DNA of 64,000 bases, from assembly GCF_003116585.1 (NCBI RefSeq), contig NZ_QEHM01000011.1:62001-126000 (forward strand), read 5' to 3'. The notes under the pieces are model-generated. The model was not told the origin of the DNA and did no database searches. It saw only the letters and a list, made by a program, of their open reading frames with translations. Of this stretch, positions 27,171-35,177 are shown piece after piece. This stretch comes from Albibacillus kandeliae. Lineage in GTDB: Bacteria; Pseudomonadota; Alphaproteobacteria; Rhodobacterales; Rhodobacteraceae. Each line of letters opens with the position of its first letter. Position 1 is the first letter of the stretch. The translations under genes and the position numbers were made by a program.

Positions 27171-28175
27171 ATGAAGCATCAGAAGATCTTTACCGGCGTC
27201 GCGCTTGCGCTTGGCCTGGCAGCTTCGGCCGCGGGCGCGCAGGACATGTCGTTCTTCCGCATCGGGACCGGCGGCACCGCCGGCACCTACTACCCGATCG
27301 GCGGGCTCCTGGCGAATGCGATCTCCAACCCGCCGGGCTCGCGCCCCTGTGACCAGGGCGGGTCCTGCGGCGTGCCCGGGCTGATCGCCTCGGCGCTCTC
27401 GGCCAACGGCTCGGTCGCCAACATCAACGCCATCGCCGGCGGCACCCTCGAATCGGGCTTCTCGCAGTCCGACGTCGCCACCTGGGCCTATACCGGCACC
27501 GGCATCTGGGAAGGCAAGCCCGCGGTCGAGAAGCTGCGCACCATTGCCAACCTCTACCCCGAGAGCATCCACCTGGTGGCCAGCGCCGAGTCCGGCATCA
27601 CCAGCGTGGCCGACCTCAAGGGCAAGCGCGTCTCGATGGACGAGCCGGGCTCCGGCACCCTCGTCGACGCCAAGATCATCCTCGGCGGCTACGGCATCAC
27701 CGAGGACGACATCCAGCCCGAGTACCTGAAGCCCGACCAGGCCGCCGACCGCATGCGTGACGGCGCGATGGACGCGTTCTTCTTCGTGGGCGGCTACCCG
27801 GCCGGCGCGATCTCGGAACTGGCCAGCCAGCACGAGGTCAAGCTGATCCCGATCAGCTGCGAGGAAGCTCCCGCGATCTGCGAAGAGTTCAAGTTCTTCT
27901 CGGCCGACACCGTTCCCGGCGGCACCTATGAAGGCAATGCCGACGACGTGCAGACCCTGTCGGTCGGCGCCCAGTGGCTGACCAGCGCGGATCAGCCCGA
28001 AGAGCTGATCTACGAGATCACCAAGGCGCTCTGGAACGACAACACCCGCAAGCAGCTCGATGCGGGCCACGCCAAGGGCAAGATGATCACCAAGGAGACC
28101 GCGCTGAACGGCGTCGGCGTCCCGCTGCACCCGGGCGCCGAGAAGTTCTACAAGGAAGCAGGTCTTCTCAAGTAA
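27171..28175 (+). CDS. TRAP transporter solute-binding protein, TAXI family
   Basis: This periplasmic substrate-binding protein of 334 residues has a signal peptide cut near 'AAGAQD' (about residue 23). The TAXI hallmark 'RIGTGGTAGTYYPIGG' lies at about 30-45, followed by 'FSQSDVATWAYTG' and 'LKGKRVSMDEPGSGT', the core of the NMT1-like fold. Four cysteines suggest disulfides. TAXI systems take up carboxylates such as glutamate or 2-oxoglutarate; the ligand here is unknown. AGGAG precedes the ATG. The permease gene follows after a strong hairpin. Confidence 0.93.
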   Translation: MKHQKIFTGVALALGLAASAAGAQDMSFFRIGTGGTAGTYYPIGGLLANAISNPPGSRPCDQGGSCGVPGLIASALSANGSVANINAIAGGTLESGFSQSDVATWAYTGTGIWEGKPAVEKLRTIANLYPESIHLVASAESGITSVADLKGKRVSMDEPGSGTLVDAKIILGGYGITEDDIQPEYLKPDQAADRMRDGAMDAFFFVGGYPAGAISELASQHEVKLIPISCEEAPAICEEFKFFSADTVPGGTYEGNADDVQTLSVGAQWLTSADQPEELIYEITKALWNDNTRKQLDAGHAKGKMITKETALNGVGVPLHPGAEKFYKEAGLLK

Positions 28176-28181
28176 ATCAGA

Positions 28182-28207
28182 GCGGCGCGGGACAGCCCCC
28201 GCGCCGC
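28182..28207 (+). other. Strong intercistronic hairpin in the TRAP operon
   Basis: GCGGCGCGGG and CCCGCGCCGC form a perfect 10-bp stem with loop ACAGCC, 7 bases after the binding-protein stop. There is no T run, so it may stabilise the upstream mRNA or attenuate the permease rather than end transcription. Confidence 0.6.
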
Positions 28208-28274
28208 AAACCTTTCGGGGGGTTGCGAGGCATGTCGCGGCCCCCCTTTCCACAATCTGACAGGAGCGCAGCTG

Positions 28275-30353
28275 ATGACCCGGGACCGCAGCGATGAGGG
28301 GGACGACGTCCGCCAGCTGTCCGCAGACGAACTGCAGGCAATCGAAGAGGAATTTGATCCGGAGCTGAGGTTCCGCGTGCTGGCGTGGCCGCTGGCCGTG
28401 GCCACGGCGATCATCCTGTTCCTGCTCTCGTGCTATCACTATTACACCGCCGGCTTCGGCATCCCGCAGGCGACCGTGCACCGCGGCCTGCACCTTGGCG
28501 TCACGCTGACGGTGGTCTTCCTCAGCTTCTCGGCCTTCGGCAAGAAGGAGATGGCCAGCAACTGGCGCGCGCCCTTCGGGCTGCCGCTGCTGGACTGGAT
28601 CCTCGCCATCGCCGGGATCGTCAGCGCGCTCTACGTGCCCTGGATCTACAGCGAACTGGCCTTCCGCGTCGGGAACCCGCTGCCCATCGACATCGTCATG
28701 GGCACCATCCTGATCGTGGTGCTGCTGGAGGCGGTGCGCCGGTCGATGGGCTGGCCCCTGCCGGTCATCGCCATCCTGTTCATCGCCTACGCCTATTTCG
28801 GCAAGTCGATGCCCGGCATCTTCGTCCATCCGGGCGCCAGCTGGGCCAATATCGTCAACCACCTCTACCTGACGTCGCAGGGCATCTACGGCACCGCCCT
28901 CGGGGTGATCGCGACCTACGTATTCCATTTCGTGCTGTTCGGCGTGATGGCGACGCGCATCGGCCTCGGCCAACTGTTCATCGACATCGCCTCGGCGCTG
29001 GCCGGGCGCTATGCCGGAGGTCCCGCCAAGGTTTCGGTGCTGTCCTCCGCCCTGCTCGGCTCGATCTCGGGCTCGTCCATCGCCAACACCGTCACCACCG
29101 GCGCGCTGACCATCCCCGCGATGATCCGCATCGGCTATCCGCGCCACTTCGCGGCGGCGGTCGAGGCCGCGGCCTCCACCGGCGGGCAGATCACGCCGCC
29201 GGTCATGGGCGCCGTCGCCTTCCTGATGATCGAGTACCTCGGCGTGCCGCTGACCACCATCCTGACCGCGGCGCTGGTGCCGGCCTTCATGCACTTCTTC
29301 GGCGTCCTCGTGCAGGTTCACCTCGAAGCGCGTCGGCTGGGTCTGCGCGGGCTCTCCGCCTCGGAACTGCCGAATGCGTGGAAGGTGCTGAAGGCGGGCT
29401 GGCTTTCGGTCGTGCCGCTGGTGATCCTCGTGGCCGTCCTGCTCTCGGGCCGCACGCCCTTTGCCGCCGCCTTCTACTCGATCACCGCCTGTATCGCCGT
29501 TCTCGCGATCCAGCAGGTCAGTGGTTCGGGCCTCGTGCAGGGGATCAAGAACACCGCGCACGGCGTGTTCGAGGGGTTCATCCTGGGCGCCAAGCAATCG
29601 CTTTCGGTGACTGCCGCCGCCGCGCTGGTGGGTGTGGTGATCGGTGTCGTCACCCTGACCGGGGTCGGCTTCAAGATCGCCTACATGGTCACCGGGATCG
29701 CCCAGGGCTGGGCCACCTCGCTGCATGACCTGTTCTCGGTCCTCCCCTTCGAGCTGATGACGGTGCCCTCGCTGACGCTGTTGTTCACCCTGATCCTGAC
29801 GGCGGTGGTCTGCATCCTCATGGGCTGCGGCATCCCGACCACGGCGAACTACATCATCATGGTTGCCGTTGCGGCCCCGATCCTCGGGATGCTGGGCGTG
29901 CAGCAGATGGTGGCGCATTACTTCGTGTTCTACTACGGGGTACTGGCCGACGTGACGCCACCGGTGGCGATGGCGGCCTATGCGGGGGCCGGGATCGCGA
30001 ACGCGAACGCGTTCAAGGCGGGCAACACCGCCTTCCGGCTGAGCATGGGCAAGGCGCTGGTGCCCTTCGTCTTCGCCTTCCAGCCCGCCCTGCTGATCGT
30101 GACCGACGGCTTCACCTGGGAAGCCTTTGCGCTGGCCTTTACCGGCGCGGTGCTCGGCATCTGGATCCTTGCCTCTGCCGTCTCGAGCTGGCTCTTTGCC
30201 CCGCTCTACTGGTTCGAGCGCATCATCCTGGTGATTGCCGCGATCCTGCTGGTTGCGCCGAACCTGACGGCGACGGCCATCGGCCTGCTGATCGTCGCCC
30301 CGATCGCGCTGCGGCAACTGCTGCCCAAGTGGCGCGGTGGCGCGACCGCCTGA
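28275..30353 (+). CDS. TRAP transporter permease, fused small and large (DctQM-type) subunits
   Basis: The 692-residue inner-membrane protein has about 16 or more hydrophobic helices. The first 180 residues correspond to the four-helix DctQ-like part; the rest is a DctM-like module with 'SALLGSISGSSIANTVTTG' (about 257-275) and 'AAASTGGQITPPVMGAVAF', followed near the end by 'GCGIPTTANYIIMV' and 'DVTPPVAMAAYAGAG', the paired substrate-site helices. Fused permeases are the rule for TAXI-type TRAP systems. CAGGAG precedes the ATG. It works with the upstream binding protein. Confidence 0.93.
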   Translation: MTRDRSDEGDDVRQLSADELQAIEEEFDPELRFRVLAWPLAVATAIILFLLSCYHYYTAGFGIPQATVHRGLHLGVTLTVVFLSFSAFGKKEMASNWRAPFGLPLLDWILAIAGIVSALYVPWIYSELAFRVGNPLPIDIVMGTILIVVLLEAVRRSMGWPLPVIAILFIAYAYFGKSMPGIFVHPGASWANIVNHLYLTSQGIYGTALGVIATYVFHFVLFGVMATRIGLGQLFIDIASALAGRYAGGPAKVSVLSSALLGSISGSSIANTVTTGALTIPAMIRIGYPRHFAAAVEAAASTGGQITPPVMGAVAFLMIEYLGVPLTTILTAALVPAFMHFFGVLVQVHLEARRLGLRGLSASELPNAWKVLKAGWLSVVPLVILVAVLLSGRTPFAAAFYSITACIAVLAIQQVSGSGLVQGIKNTAHGVFEGFILGAKQSLSVTAAAALVGVVIGVVTLTGVGFKIAYMVTGIAQGWATSLHDLFSVLPFELMTVPSLTLLFTLILTAVVCILMGCGIPTTANYIIMVAVAAPILGMLGVQQMVAHYFVFYYGVLADVTPPVAMAAYAGAGIANANAFKAGNTAFRLSMGKALVPFVFAFQPALLIVTDGFTWEAFALAFTGAVLGIWILASAVSSWLFAPLYWFERIILVIAAILLVAPNLTATAIGLLIVAPIALRQLLPKWRGGATA

Positions 30354-30369
30354 CGGCGAAACCCTCTAT

Positions 30370-30394
30370 GGCCGGGCGCTTCGGGCGCCCGGCC
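30370..30394 (+). terminator. Terminator-like hairpin after TRAP permease
   Basis: GGCCGGGCGC/GCGCCCGGCC is a perfect 10-bp stem with a 5-base loop, 16 bases after the permease stop codon. No T run follows immediately; a TTTT occurs about 25 bases later. Confidence 0.5.
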
Positions 30395-30456
30395 GCTGCA
30401 AATGTCGCATCAGGCCCGGCTTTTCACACGAGCGGGAAACCGCTAAGCCCGTGGCC

Positions 30457-30816
30457 ATGATAGCGCACCTCCTCCGCTGCATCCTGCTGACCGGCGTCCT
30501 GATGGGCGTCACGCTGCCGAAGATGACGGCGGTGCTGGCAGGTGTCGGTCTGAGCGCCGGGAACACCGTGCTGATCTGTACCGGCGACGGGCTGGAGCAG
30601 ATCACCCTCGATGCCGAGGGCAATCCGGTGGAGTCAAAGCCGGTCAGGGACGTTCCCTGTCTGCTCACCCATGCGCTCGATCATGCCTTTGCCGCCGAGG
30701 CCGCACCGCGCCCCGCCGGCTTTGCCACCATCGCGGTCTCGCTGGTGCGTCCGGCGCTTGCCGCACCGGACCGGTTTATCCACGACGCCCCCTCGCGCGC
30801 GCCGCCGCGCGCCTGA
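30457..30816 (+). CDS. Small exported DUF2946-like protein
   Basis: The 119-residue protein has an N-terminal hydrophobic export signal (about 5-34), a central 'LICTGDGLEQITLDAEGNPV' that resembles DUF2946 proteins, a second cysteine in 'DVPCLLTHALDH', and a Pro/Arg-rich C-terminus '...APSRAPPRA'. That design (exported, metal-ligand Cys/His, Pro-rich end) recalls CutF of Rhodobacter capsulatus, whose translation couples copper sensing to the downstream copper gene. Here the downstream gene is a PepSY membrane protein. The start is uncertain because no good ribosome-binding site precedes this ATG. Confidence 0.62.
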   Translation: MIAHLLRCILLTGVLMGVTLPKMTAVLAGVGLSAGNTVLICTGDGLEQITLDAEGNPVESKPVRDVPCLLTHALDHAFAAEAAPRPAGFATIAVSLVRPALAAPDRFIHDAPSRAPPRA

Positions 30817-30847
30817 TGTCCCCGCACCACACCTGACATCATGACCC

Positions 30848-30870
30848 GCCGGGCGCCGTTGCGACCCGGC
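30848..30870 (+). promoter_or_regulatory. mRNA stem-loop before the leader-peptide ribosome-binding site
   Basis: GCCGGG and CCCGGC pair across an 11-base loop. The stem ends three bases before the GAGGGAG ribosome-binding site of the 28-codon leader, so folding could influence access to it. Confidence 0.45.
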
Positions 30871-30886
30871 CCGAGGGAGCAAACCA

Positions 30887-30973
30887 ATGCCACTCATTCC
30901 CCTTCCGGCGCCCTGTCGCGCCGCCCCGCGCGCATGTGCGACCTTCACCCCGACGCGGGAGGTCCGGCCATGA
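30887..30973 (+). CDS. 28-residue Pro/Cys-rich leader peptide coupled to the PepSY gene
   Basis: A short frame starts with ATG 8 bases after a strong GAGGGAG and encodes 28 residues, seven of them proline and two cysteine (positions 10 and 17). It ends in Arg-Pro-stop, and its TGA overlaps the ATG of the PepSY gene (ATGA). A Pro codon just before the stop is a known ribosome-stalling context, as in TnaC. The good ribosome-binding site, the composition and the exact stop/start overlap argue that it is translated and regulatory. It could still be a chance frame. Confidence 0.5.
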   Translation: MPLIPLPAPCRAAPRACATFTPTREVRP

Positions 30974-32379
30974 CCGAGGACACCCGCCGCGCCGCCCTCT
31001 ACCGCTCGGTCTGGCGCTGGCATTTCTATGCCGGGCTCTACGTCATCCCGTTTTTCCTCGTCCTCGCGATGAGCGGCATGGCGATGCTCTGGATCGCCTT
31101 CCTCGACGGGCGCGACGGGGAACGCACCGCCGTTCTGCCACAGGCACAGGCGCTGCCGCTGTCGGAACAGGCCGCCGCCGCGGAGGCCGCTTGGCCGGGT
31201 GGCGAGCTGACGCAGTACATCGCCCCGCGTGATGCCGCGCTGGCCGCGATCTTTCGCGTGGATACCGCCGACGGCCCGATGATGGCCGTCGTCGACCCCT
31301 ACACCGCCGAGGTGCTGGAGCAGTTCCCGCGCCGCAGCGGCTGGTATGACCTGATGGACAATGTCCACGGGTCGCTGCTGCTGGGCCTTACCGGCGACCG
31401 GATGATCGAGATCGCCGCCTCGCTGGGGATCGTGCTGCTGGTGACCGGGCTCTACCTGTGGTGGCCGCGCGACGGGCGCGGGCTGCGGGCCCTGCTCCCG
31501 GCGCTCGGGTCGCGCGGGCGCAGCCTGTGGAAGTCGCTGCACGGCACGGTCGGCATCTGGATCTCGGTCATCCTGCTGTTCTTCCTGATCTCGGGCCTTT
31601 CCTGGGCCGGTGTCTGGGGCGAGAAACTGGTGCAGGCGTGGTCGAGCTTTCCGGCGGGCAAGTACGGCGGTATCCCCGTGAGCGACGTCAGCCACGCCGA
31701 GGCGCTGAACGGCGGCACCAAGGAAGTGCCCTGGGTGCTGGAACAGACCCCGATTCCCGCCTCCGATCCGCACGCCCACCACCACGGCGCGGACGCGGCG
31801 GCGGCCCCTGCCGAGGGCATGGCCGGTGCCGGGGCGATGCCGGATCTCGACCGGGTGGATGCCTTTGCCCGCGAGATCGGCTTTGCCGGGCGGTATCAGC
31901 TGAACCTGCCCAAGGGCGACACCGGGGTCTGGACGCTGAGCCGGGATTCGATGAGCACCGACAGCGTGAACCCGACCAGCGACCGGATCGTCCATGTGGA
32001 CCGTTACTCGGGCGCGGTGCTGGCCGATGTGGCCTATGCGGATTACGGCCTGATGGGCAAGTCCATGGCCGTGGGCATCGCGCTCCACATGGGGACGCTG
32101 GGCCTGTGGAGCGTGCTGGCCAACACGCTCGTCTGCCTCTCGGTGATCTTCCTTGCCGTCTCGGGCGTGGTGATGTGGTGGAAGCGCCGTCCCGCCGGGG
32201 CCACCGGGCTCTCCGCGCCGCCGATGCCGCGCGACATGCCGCACTGGCCTGCCGCGACCGCCATCGCGCTGGCGCTGGGGCTGGCCTTTCCGATGGCCGG
32301 GATCACGCTGGTGGTCGTTCTGGCCTTCGACGCGCTGGTCCGGCCGCTGCTGGCCCGGGGTTCGGGCCGCTTTGCCTGA
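30970..32379 (+). CDS. PepSY-associated transmembrane protein
   Basis: The 469-residue inner-membrane protein is of the PepSY_TM type, related to proteins of iron, heme or copper reduction. Transmembrane helices are seen at about 14-38, 140-160, 187-207, 370-400 and 425-450. Membrane histidines ('WRWHFYAGLYV', 'DNVHGSLLLG', 'KSLHGTVGIW', 'IALHMGTLGLW') could ligate heme. A periplasmic loop carries a His cluster 'DPHAHHHGADA' that may bind metal. GGAGG precedes the ATG, which also overlaps the leader peptide stop. I infer a metal-related membrane redox function. Confidence 0.88.
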   Translation: MTEDTRRAALYRSVWRWHFYAGLYVIPFFLVLAMSGMAMLWIAFLDGRDGERTAVLPQAQALPLSEQAAAAEAAWPGGELTQYIAPRDAALAAIFRVDTADGPMMAVVDPYTAEVLEQFPRRSGWYDLMDNVHGSLLLGLTGDRMIEIAASLGIVLLVTGLYLWWPRDGRGLRALLPALGSRGRSLWKSLHGTVGIWISVILLFFLISGLSWAGVWGEKLVQAWSSFPAGKYGGIPVSDVSHAEALNGGTKEVPWVLEQTPIPASDPHAHHHGADAAAAPAEGMAGAGAMPDLDRVDAFAREIGFAGRYQLNLPKGDTGVWTLSRDSMSTDSVNPTSDRIVHVDRYSGAVLADVAYADYGLMGKSMAVGIALHMGTLGLWSVLANTLVCLSVIFLAVSGVVMWWKRRPAGATGLSAPPMPRDMPHWPAATAIALALGLAFPMAGITLVVVLAFDALVRPLLARGSGRFA

Positions 32380-32387
32380 TCGGGGGC

Positions 32388-32410
32388 GGGCCGGACGGCA
32401 AGTCCGGCCC
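32388..32410. terminator. Bidirectional hairpin between convergent genes
   Basis: GGGCCGGAC/GTCCGGCCC is a perfect 9-bp stem with loop GGCAA between the PepSY and aldehyde dehydrogenase stops. A second inverted repeat around 32420-32446 includes the dehydrogenase stop. T runs are lacking. Confidence 0.5.
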
Positions 32411-32429
32411 CTCCCCTTCGCTGCCGGGG

Positions 32430-33854
32430 TCAGACCCCGTGCAGCATCTTGATCTCGAGGAAATCCTCGAGCCCGGGCAGCCCGCCCTCGCGGCCGCTGC
32501 CCGACCGCTTGTAGCCGCCGAAGGGGCTGCCATAGGCCACGCCCGCGCCGTTCAGGTGGACATTGCCCGCCTTGAGCTGGCGCATCACCCGACGGGCGCG
32601 CGCCGCATCTCCGGTCTGGAGATAGGCGGCAAGGCCATAGTCGGTGTCATTGGCCAGGGCGATTGCCTCTTCCTCGGTGTCGAAGGGCATCATCGACAGG
32701 ACGGGGCCGAAGATTTCCTCGCGCCAGACGCGCATGTCCACGGTGCAGTCGGCAAAGATCGTGGGGCGGGCCCAGTGGCCTGCATTCATGCCCTCGGGCT
32801 TGCCCGGCCCCCCGGCGACCACACGGGCGCCTTCGCGGACCCCGGCCTCGATCAGCGCCTGCACCCGGTCCCACTGCAGGCCGGAGACCAGCGGGCCGAT
32901 GTGGCTGCCTTCCTGCGTCGGGTCGCCGACCTCGGTCGCCAGCGCGGTTTCCGCCGCGATCTCGACCGCGCGGTCATAGACCGGCCGTTCGACCAGCATC
33001 CGGGTCGGTGCGTCGCAGCTCTGGCCCGTGTTGTTCATGACCTCCAGAACGCTGCCCCGGACCCGCTCTTCCAGATCGCAGTCGGCAAAGACGATGTTGG
33101 GGCTCTTGCCGCCCAGTTCCAGCGTGACCCGCTTGACCGTGGGGGCCGCGTCGACGGTGACGGCGGTGCCGGCCCGGGTCGACCCGGTGAAGGACATCAT
33201 GGCGATATCGGGGTGGCCGGACAGCGCCGCGCCGACCTCGGGGCCGGTGCCGTTCACGAGGTTGAAGACCCCCGGCGGAAAGCCTGCCTCGTGCATCATG
33301 TCGGCCCAGAGCAGCGCGTTCAGCGGAGTGACTTCCGAGGGTTTCAGCACGCAGGTACAGCCCGCCAGCACGGCGGGGATCACCTTGAGCGAGATCTGGT
33401 TCATCGGCCAGTTCCACGGCGTGATCAGCCCGACGACGCCGATGGGTTCGCGGGTCAGCGTGTCGCCATTGGTCAGCTTTTCCTCCCAGAAGACATCGTC
33501 CAGCGCTTCGAGGAAGCCGCGGGTGTGGCCCGATCCGGTATCGGCCTGCTGTTCGCGGCTCATGGTGATCGGCGCGCCGAGTTCGGAGGTGATGGTCTGG
33601 GCCATCTCCTCGAACCGCTTTTCGTAGATCGCGAGGAAGGCTTCGACCAGTGCGCGCCGTTCCGCCAGCGGAGTGGCGGACCATTTCGGAAAGGCGGCCA
33701 CGGCCGCCGCGACGGCCTTGTCGACGTCCGCTGCGCTGCCAAGGCTGATGGTGGCGATTTCCTCGCCGGTGGCAGGGTTCTCGACCGGGGCTGTTTCCGG
33801 GACAACGGGCGGCACCCATGCGCCGTCGATGTAGAAATACGGGTGGTGGGACAT
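32430..33854 (-). CDS. Aldehyde dehydrogenase family protein
   Basis: This NAD(P)-dependent aldehyde dehydrogenase of 474 residues has 'ITPWNWPMNQISLKV' (about 146-160), the nucleotide-binding 'FTGSTRAG', the catalytic Glu in 'LELGGKSPN' (about residue 248) and the catalytic Cys in 'NNTGQSCDAPTRML' (about residue 282). The C-terminus 'PFGGYKRSGSGREGG' is typical. The start (MSHHPYFYIDG) follows AAGGAAAG. The substrate cannot be deduced. The gene lies downstream of nothing in particular and is not overlapped with the Mrp operon. Confidence 0.92.
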   Translation of the reverse strand: MSHHPYFYIDGAWVPPVVPETAPVENPATGEEIATISLGSAADVDKAVAAAVAAFPKWSATPLAERRALVEAFLAIYEKRFEEMAQTITSELGAPITMSREQQADTGSGHTRGFLEALDDVFWEEKLTNGDTLTREPIGVVGLITPWNWPMNQISLKVIPAVLAGCTCVLKPSEVTPLNALLWADMMHEAGFPPGVFNLVNGTGPEVGAALSGHPDIAMMSFTGSTRAGTAVTVDAAPTVKRVTLELGGKSPNIVFADCDLEERVRGSVLEVMNNTGQSCDAPTRMLVERPVYDRAVEIAAETALATEVGDPTQEGSHIGPLVSGLQWDRVQALIEAGVREGARVVAGGPGKPEGMNAGHWARPTIFADCTVDMRVWREEIFGPVLSMMPFDTEEEAIALANDTDYGLAAYLQTGDAARARRVMRQLKAGNVHLNGAGVAYGSPFGGYKRSGSGREGGLPGLEDFLEIKMLHGV

Positions 33855-33976
33855 CGGCTTTCCTTGCTCTGTGGGCGGGCGCGGAGCCCCCGCCGCGCCA
33901 TAAGAGCGGAAGCGAGGCCCGCGCACAACGCAGAGCTTGGGAAAATCACGCTGGCAACCAGCCGGTCGCCCGCGCC

Positions 33977-33991
33977 CCGGGCAGTGCCCGG
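33977..33991 (-). terminator. Hairpin after the Mrp operon
   Basis: CCGGGCA/TGCCCGG is a perfect 7-bp inverted repeat with a one-base centre, 8 bases beyond the mnhG stop. As a transcript the loop would need to open a pair or two, and no T run follows. Confidence 0.3.
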
Positions 33992-33998
33992 CGGCGCG

Positions 33999-34409
33999 TC
34001 ACTCGGTCGGTTTCATGTCCTCGAGCGAGTCGGACAGCGGTTCGGCCACGACCTCTTCCTTCTCCAGCACCGCCCAGCAGGTGTCATCCCCGGTTTCGGG
34101 CAGGTCATAGTCCTCGCGGTGGCGATGGATATGCGCCTTGGCGATGAACAGCGCGGTGATGGGCGCGGTCAGGAACAGGAACAGGGTGATCATCAGCTCG
34201 TGCACCGAGAGGTAGCCCTCGATGGCGTAGGAGTGGAGCAGCGAGGTGATCAGCACGCCCCCGACCCCCAGCGTCGTCGCCTTGGTCGGCGCGTGGAGGC
34301 GCGACATGGAATCCCCGAGCTTGATCAGCCCGAAGGAGCCAACCACCCCGAAGAAGCCCCCGATGACGAGGAAGACGGCTGTCAGGTAATCCGCGATCTG
34401 TGCCATCAC
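33999..34409 (-). CDS. mnhG: Mrp Na+/H+ antiporter subunit G
   Basis: The 136-residue protein has three hydrophobic helices (about 8-32, 42-62, 68-92). The family motif 'GSFGLIKLGDSMSRLHAPTKATTLG' region is present at about 24-48, and 'HELMITLFLFLTAPITAL' follows. About 40 acidic residues trail after the last helix. Last gene of the Mrp operon. GTG at 34409 and ATG at 34406 are adjacent start choices. Confidence 0.92.
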   Translation of the reverse strand: MMAQIADYLTAVFLVIGGFFGVVGSFGLIKLGDSMSRLHAPTKATTLGVGGVLITSLLHSYAIEGYLSVHELMITLFLFLTAPITALFIAKAHIHRHREDYDLPETGDDTCWAVLEKEEVVAEPLSDSLEDMKPTE

Positions 34410-34413
34410 GCCC

Positions 34414-34683
34414 TCACTCGATGATGTTGCCGCGCAGCATGAAGCGCGCGTAGGCGACGGTGGAGACGAACCCCAGCATGGCGATGATCATGGTGGCCTC
34501 GAAGAAGATCTCGGTGCCTTCCGAAATTCCCATCAGCACGAGAATGGCGATGGAGTTGATCACCATCGTATCGAGCGCCAGAACGCGGTCGCCCACCCCC
34601 TCGGCGGTGATGATCTTCCACAGGTTCATGAGCATCGCGAGGCCGAAGCAGCCGAAGGCGAAGGTGAGCGCGGTCTCGATCAT
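34414..34683 (-). CDS. mnhF: Mrp Na+/H+ antiporter subunit F
   Basis: The 89 residues form three hydrophobic helices. 'GDRVLALDTMVINSIAIL' (about 30-47) is the conserved MrpF motif with its membrane Asp. The start overlaps the mnhE stop as ATGA, so translation is coupled. It is one of the small membrane subunits required for antiport by the hetero-oligomer. Confidence 0.93.
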   Translation of the reverse strand: MIETALTFAFGCFGLAMLMNLWKIITAEGVGDRVLALDTMVINSIAILVLMGISEGTEIFFEATMIIAMLGFVSTVAYARFMLRGNIIE

Positions 34684-35177
34684 TCGAAAATCTCCATCAG
34701 GCGGCTTTCGTAGCGGTCGATGATGCCCTGCCGGACCTTCTCGGGCTCGGGCGCGTGCAGGCAGTGTACCAGAAGGTAATGGCCTCCGCTCGACAGGTCG
34801 CAGGACACGGTGCCGGGCGTCAGGGTGATGGTGCCCGCCAGCGTGGTGATCGCCTCGGGGGTGCGCAGGCGCAGCGGCACGCTGATCCACGCCTGTTTCA
34901 TGTCGGCGTTCGACTTGAACAGGATCAGCCGCGCCACGGTGACGTTGGCGACCATGATGTCGTAGATCACCACGAGGATGTACTCGACGATCTTGATCGT
35001 GTGGCGCACCCGGCTCATGCCCGGCCAGTAGGGGCTGATCACGAAGGGGATCAGCACGCCGAGGAAGAAGCCGAAGATCACCGAGTTCCACGAGAAGCGG
35101 TTGACCAGCATCAGCCAGACCAGCGTGAGCAGCAGGGTCAGCAGCGGGTGGGGAAAGAGGCGGCGCAGGAGTTTCAT
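34680..35177 (-). CDS. mnhE: Mrp Na+/H+ antiporter subunit E
   Basis: The 165-residue protein has two N-terminal membrane helices (about 10-50), a third near 65-85, and a cytoplasmic domain containing 'TLTPGTVSCDLSSGGHYLLVHCL', the usual MrpE signature. Overlaps mnhD and mnhF by four bases each (ATGA). Confidence 0.93.
   Translation of the reverse strand: MKLLRRLFPHPLLTLLLTLVWLMLVNRFSWNSVIFGFFLGVLIPFVISPYWPGMSRVRHTIKIVEYILVVIYDIMVANVTVARLILFKSNADMKQAWISVPLRLRTPEAITTLAGTITLTPGTVSCDLSSGGHYLLVHCLHAPEPEKVRQGIIDRYESRLMEIFE

Noticed and set aside
27135-30317. 1,060-codon minus-strand frame opposite the TRAP operon
   Set aside because: Composition is Asp/His/Arg/Gly-rich with no domain, and the plus strand encodes a complete binding protein and permease.
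31458-34424. 988-codon plus-strand frame across PepSY, aldehyde dehydrogenase and mnhG
   Set aside because: It spans three well-supported genes in other frames and shows no recognisable protein features.
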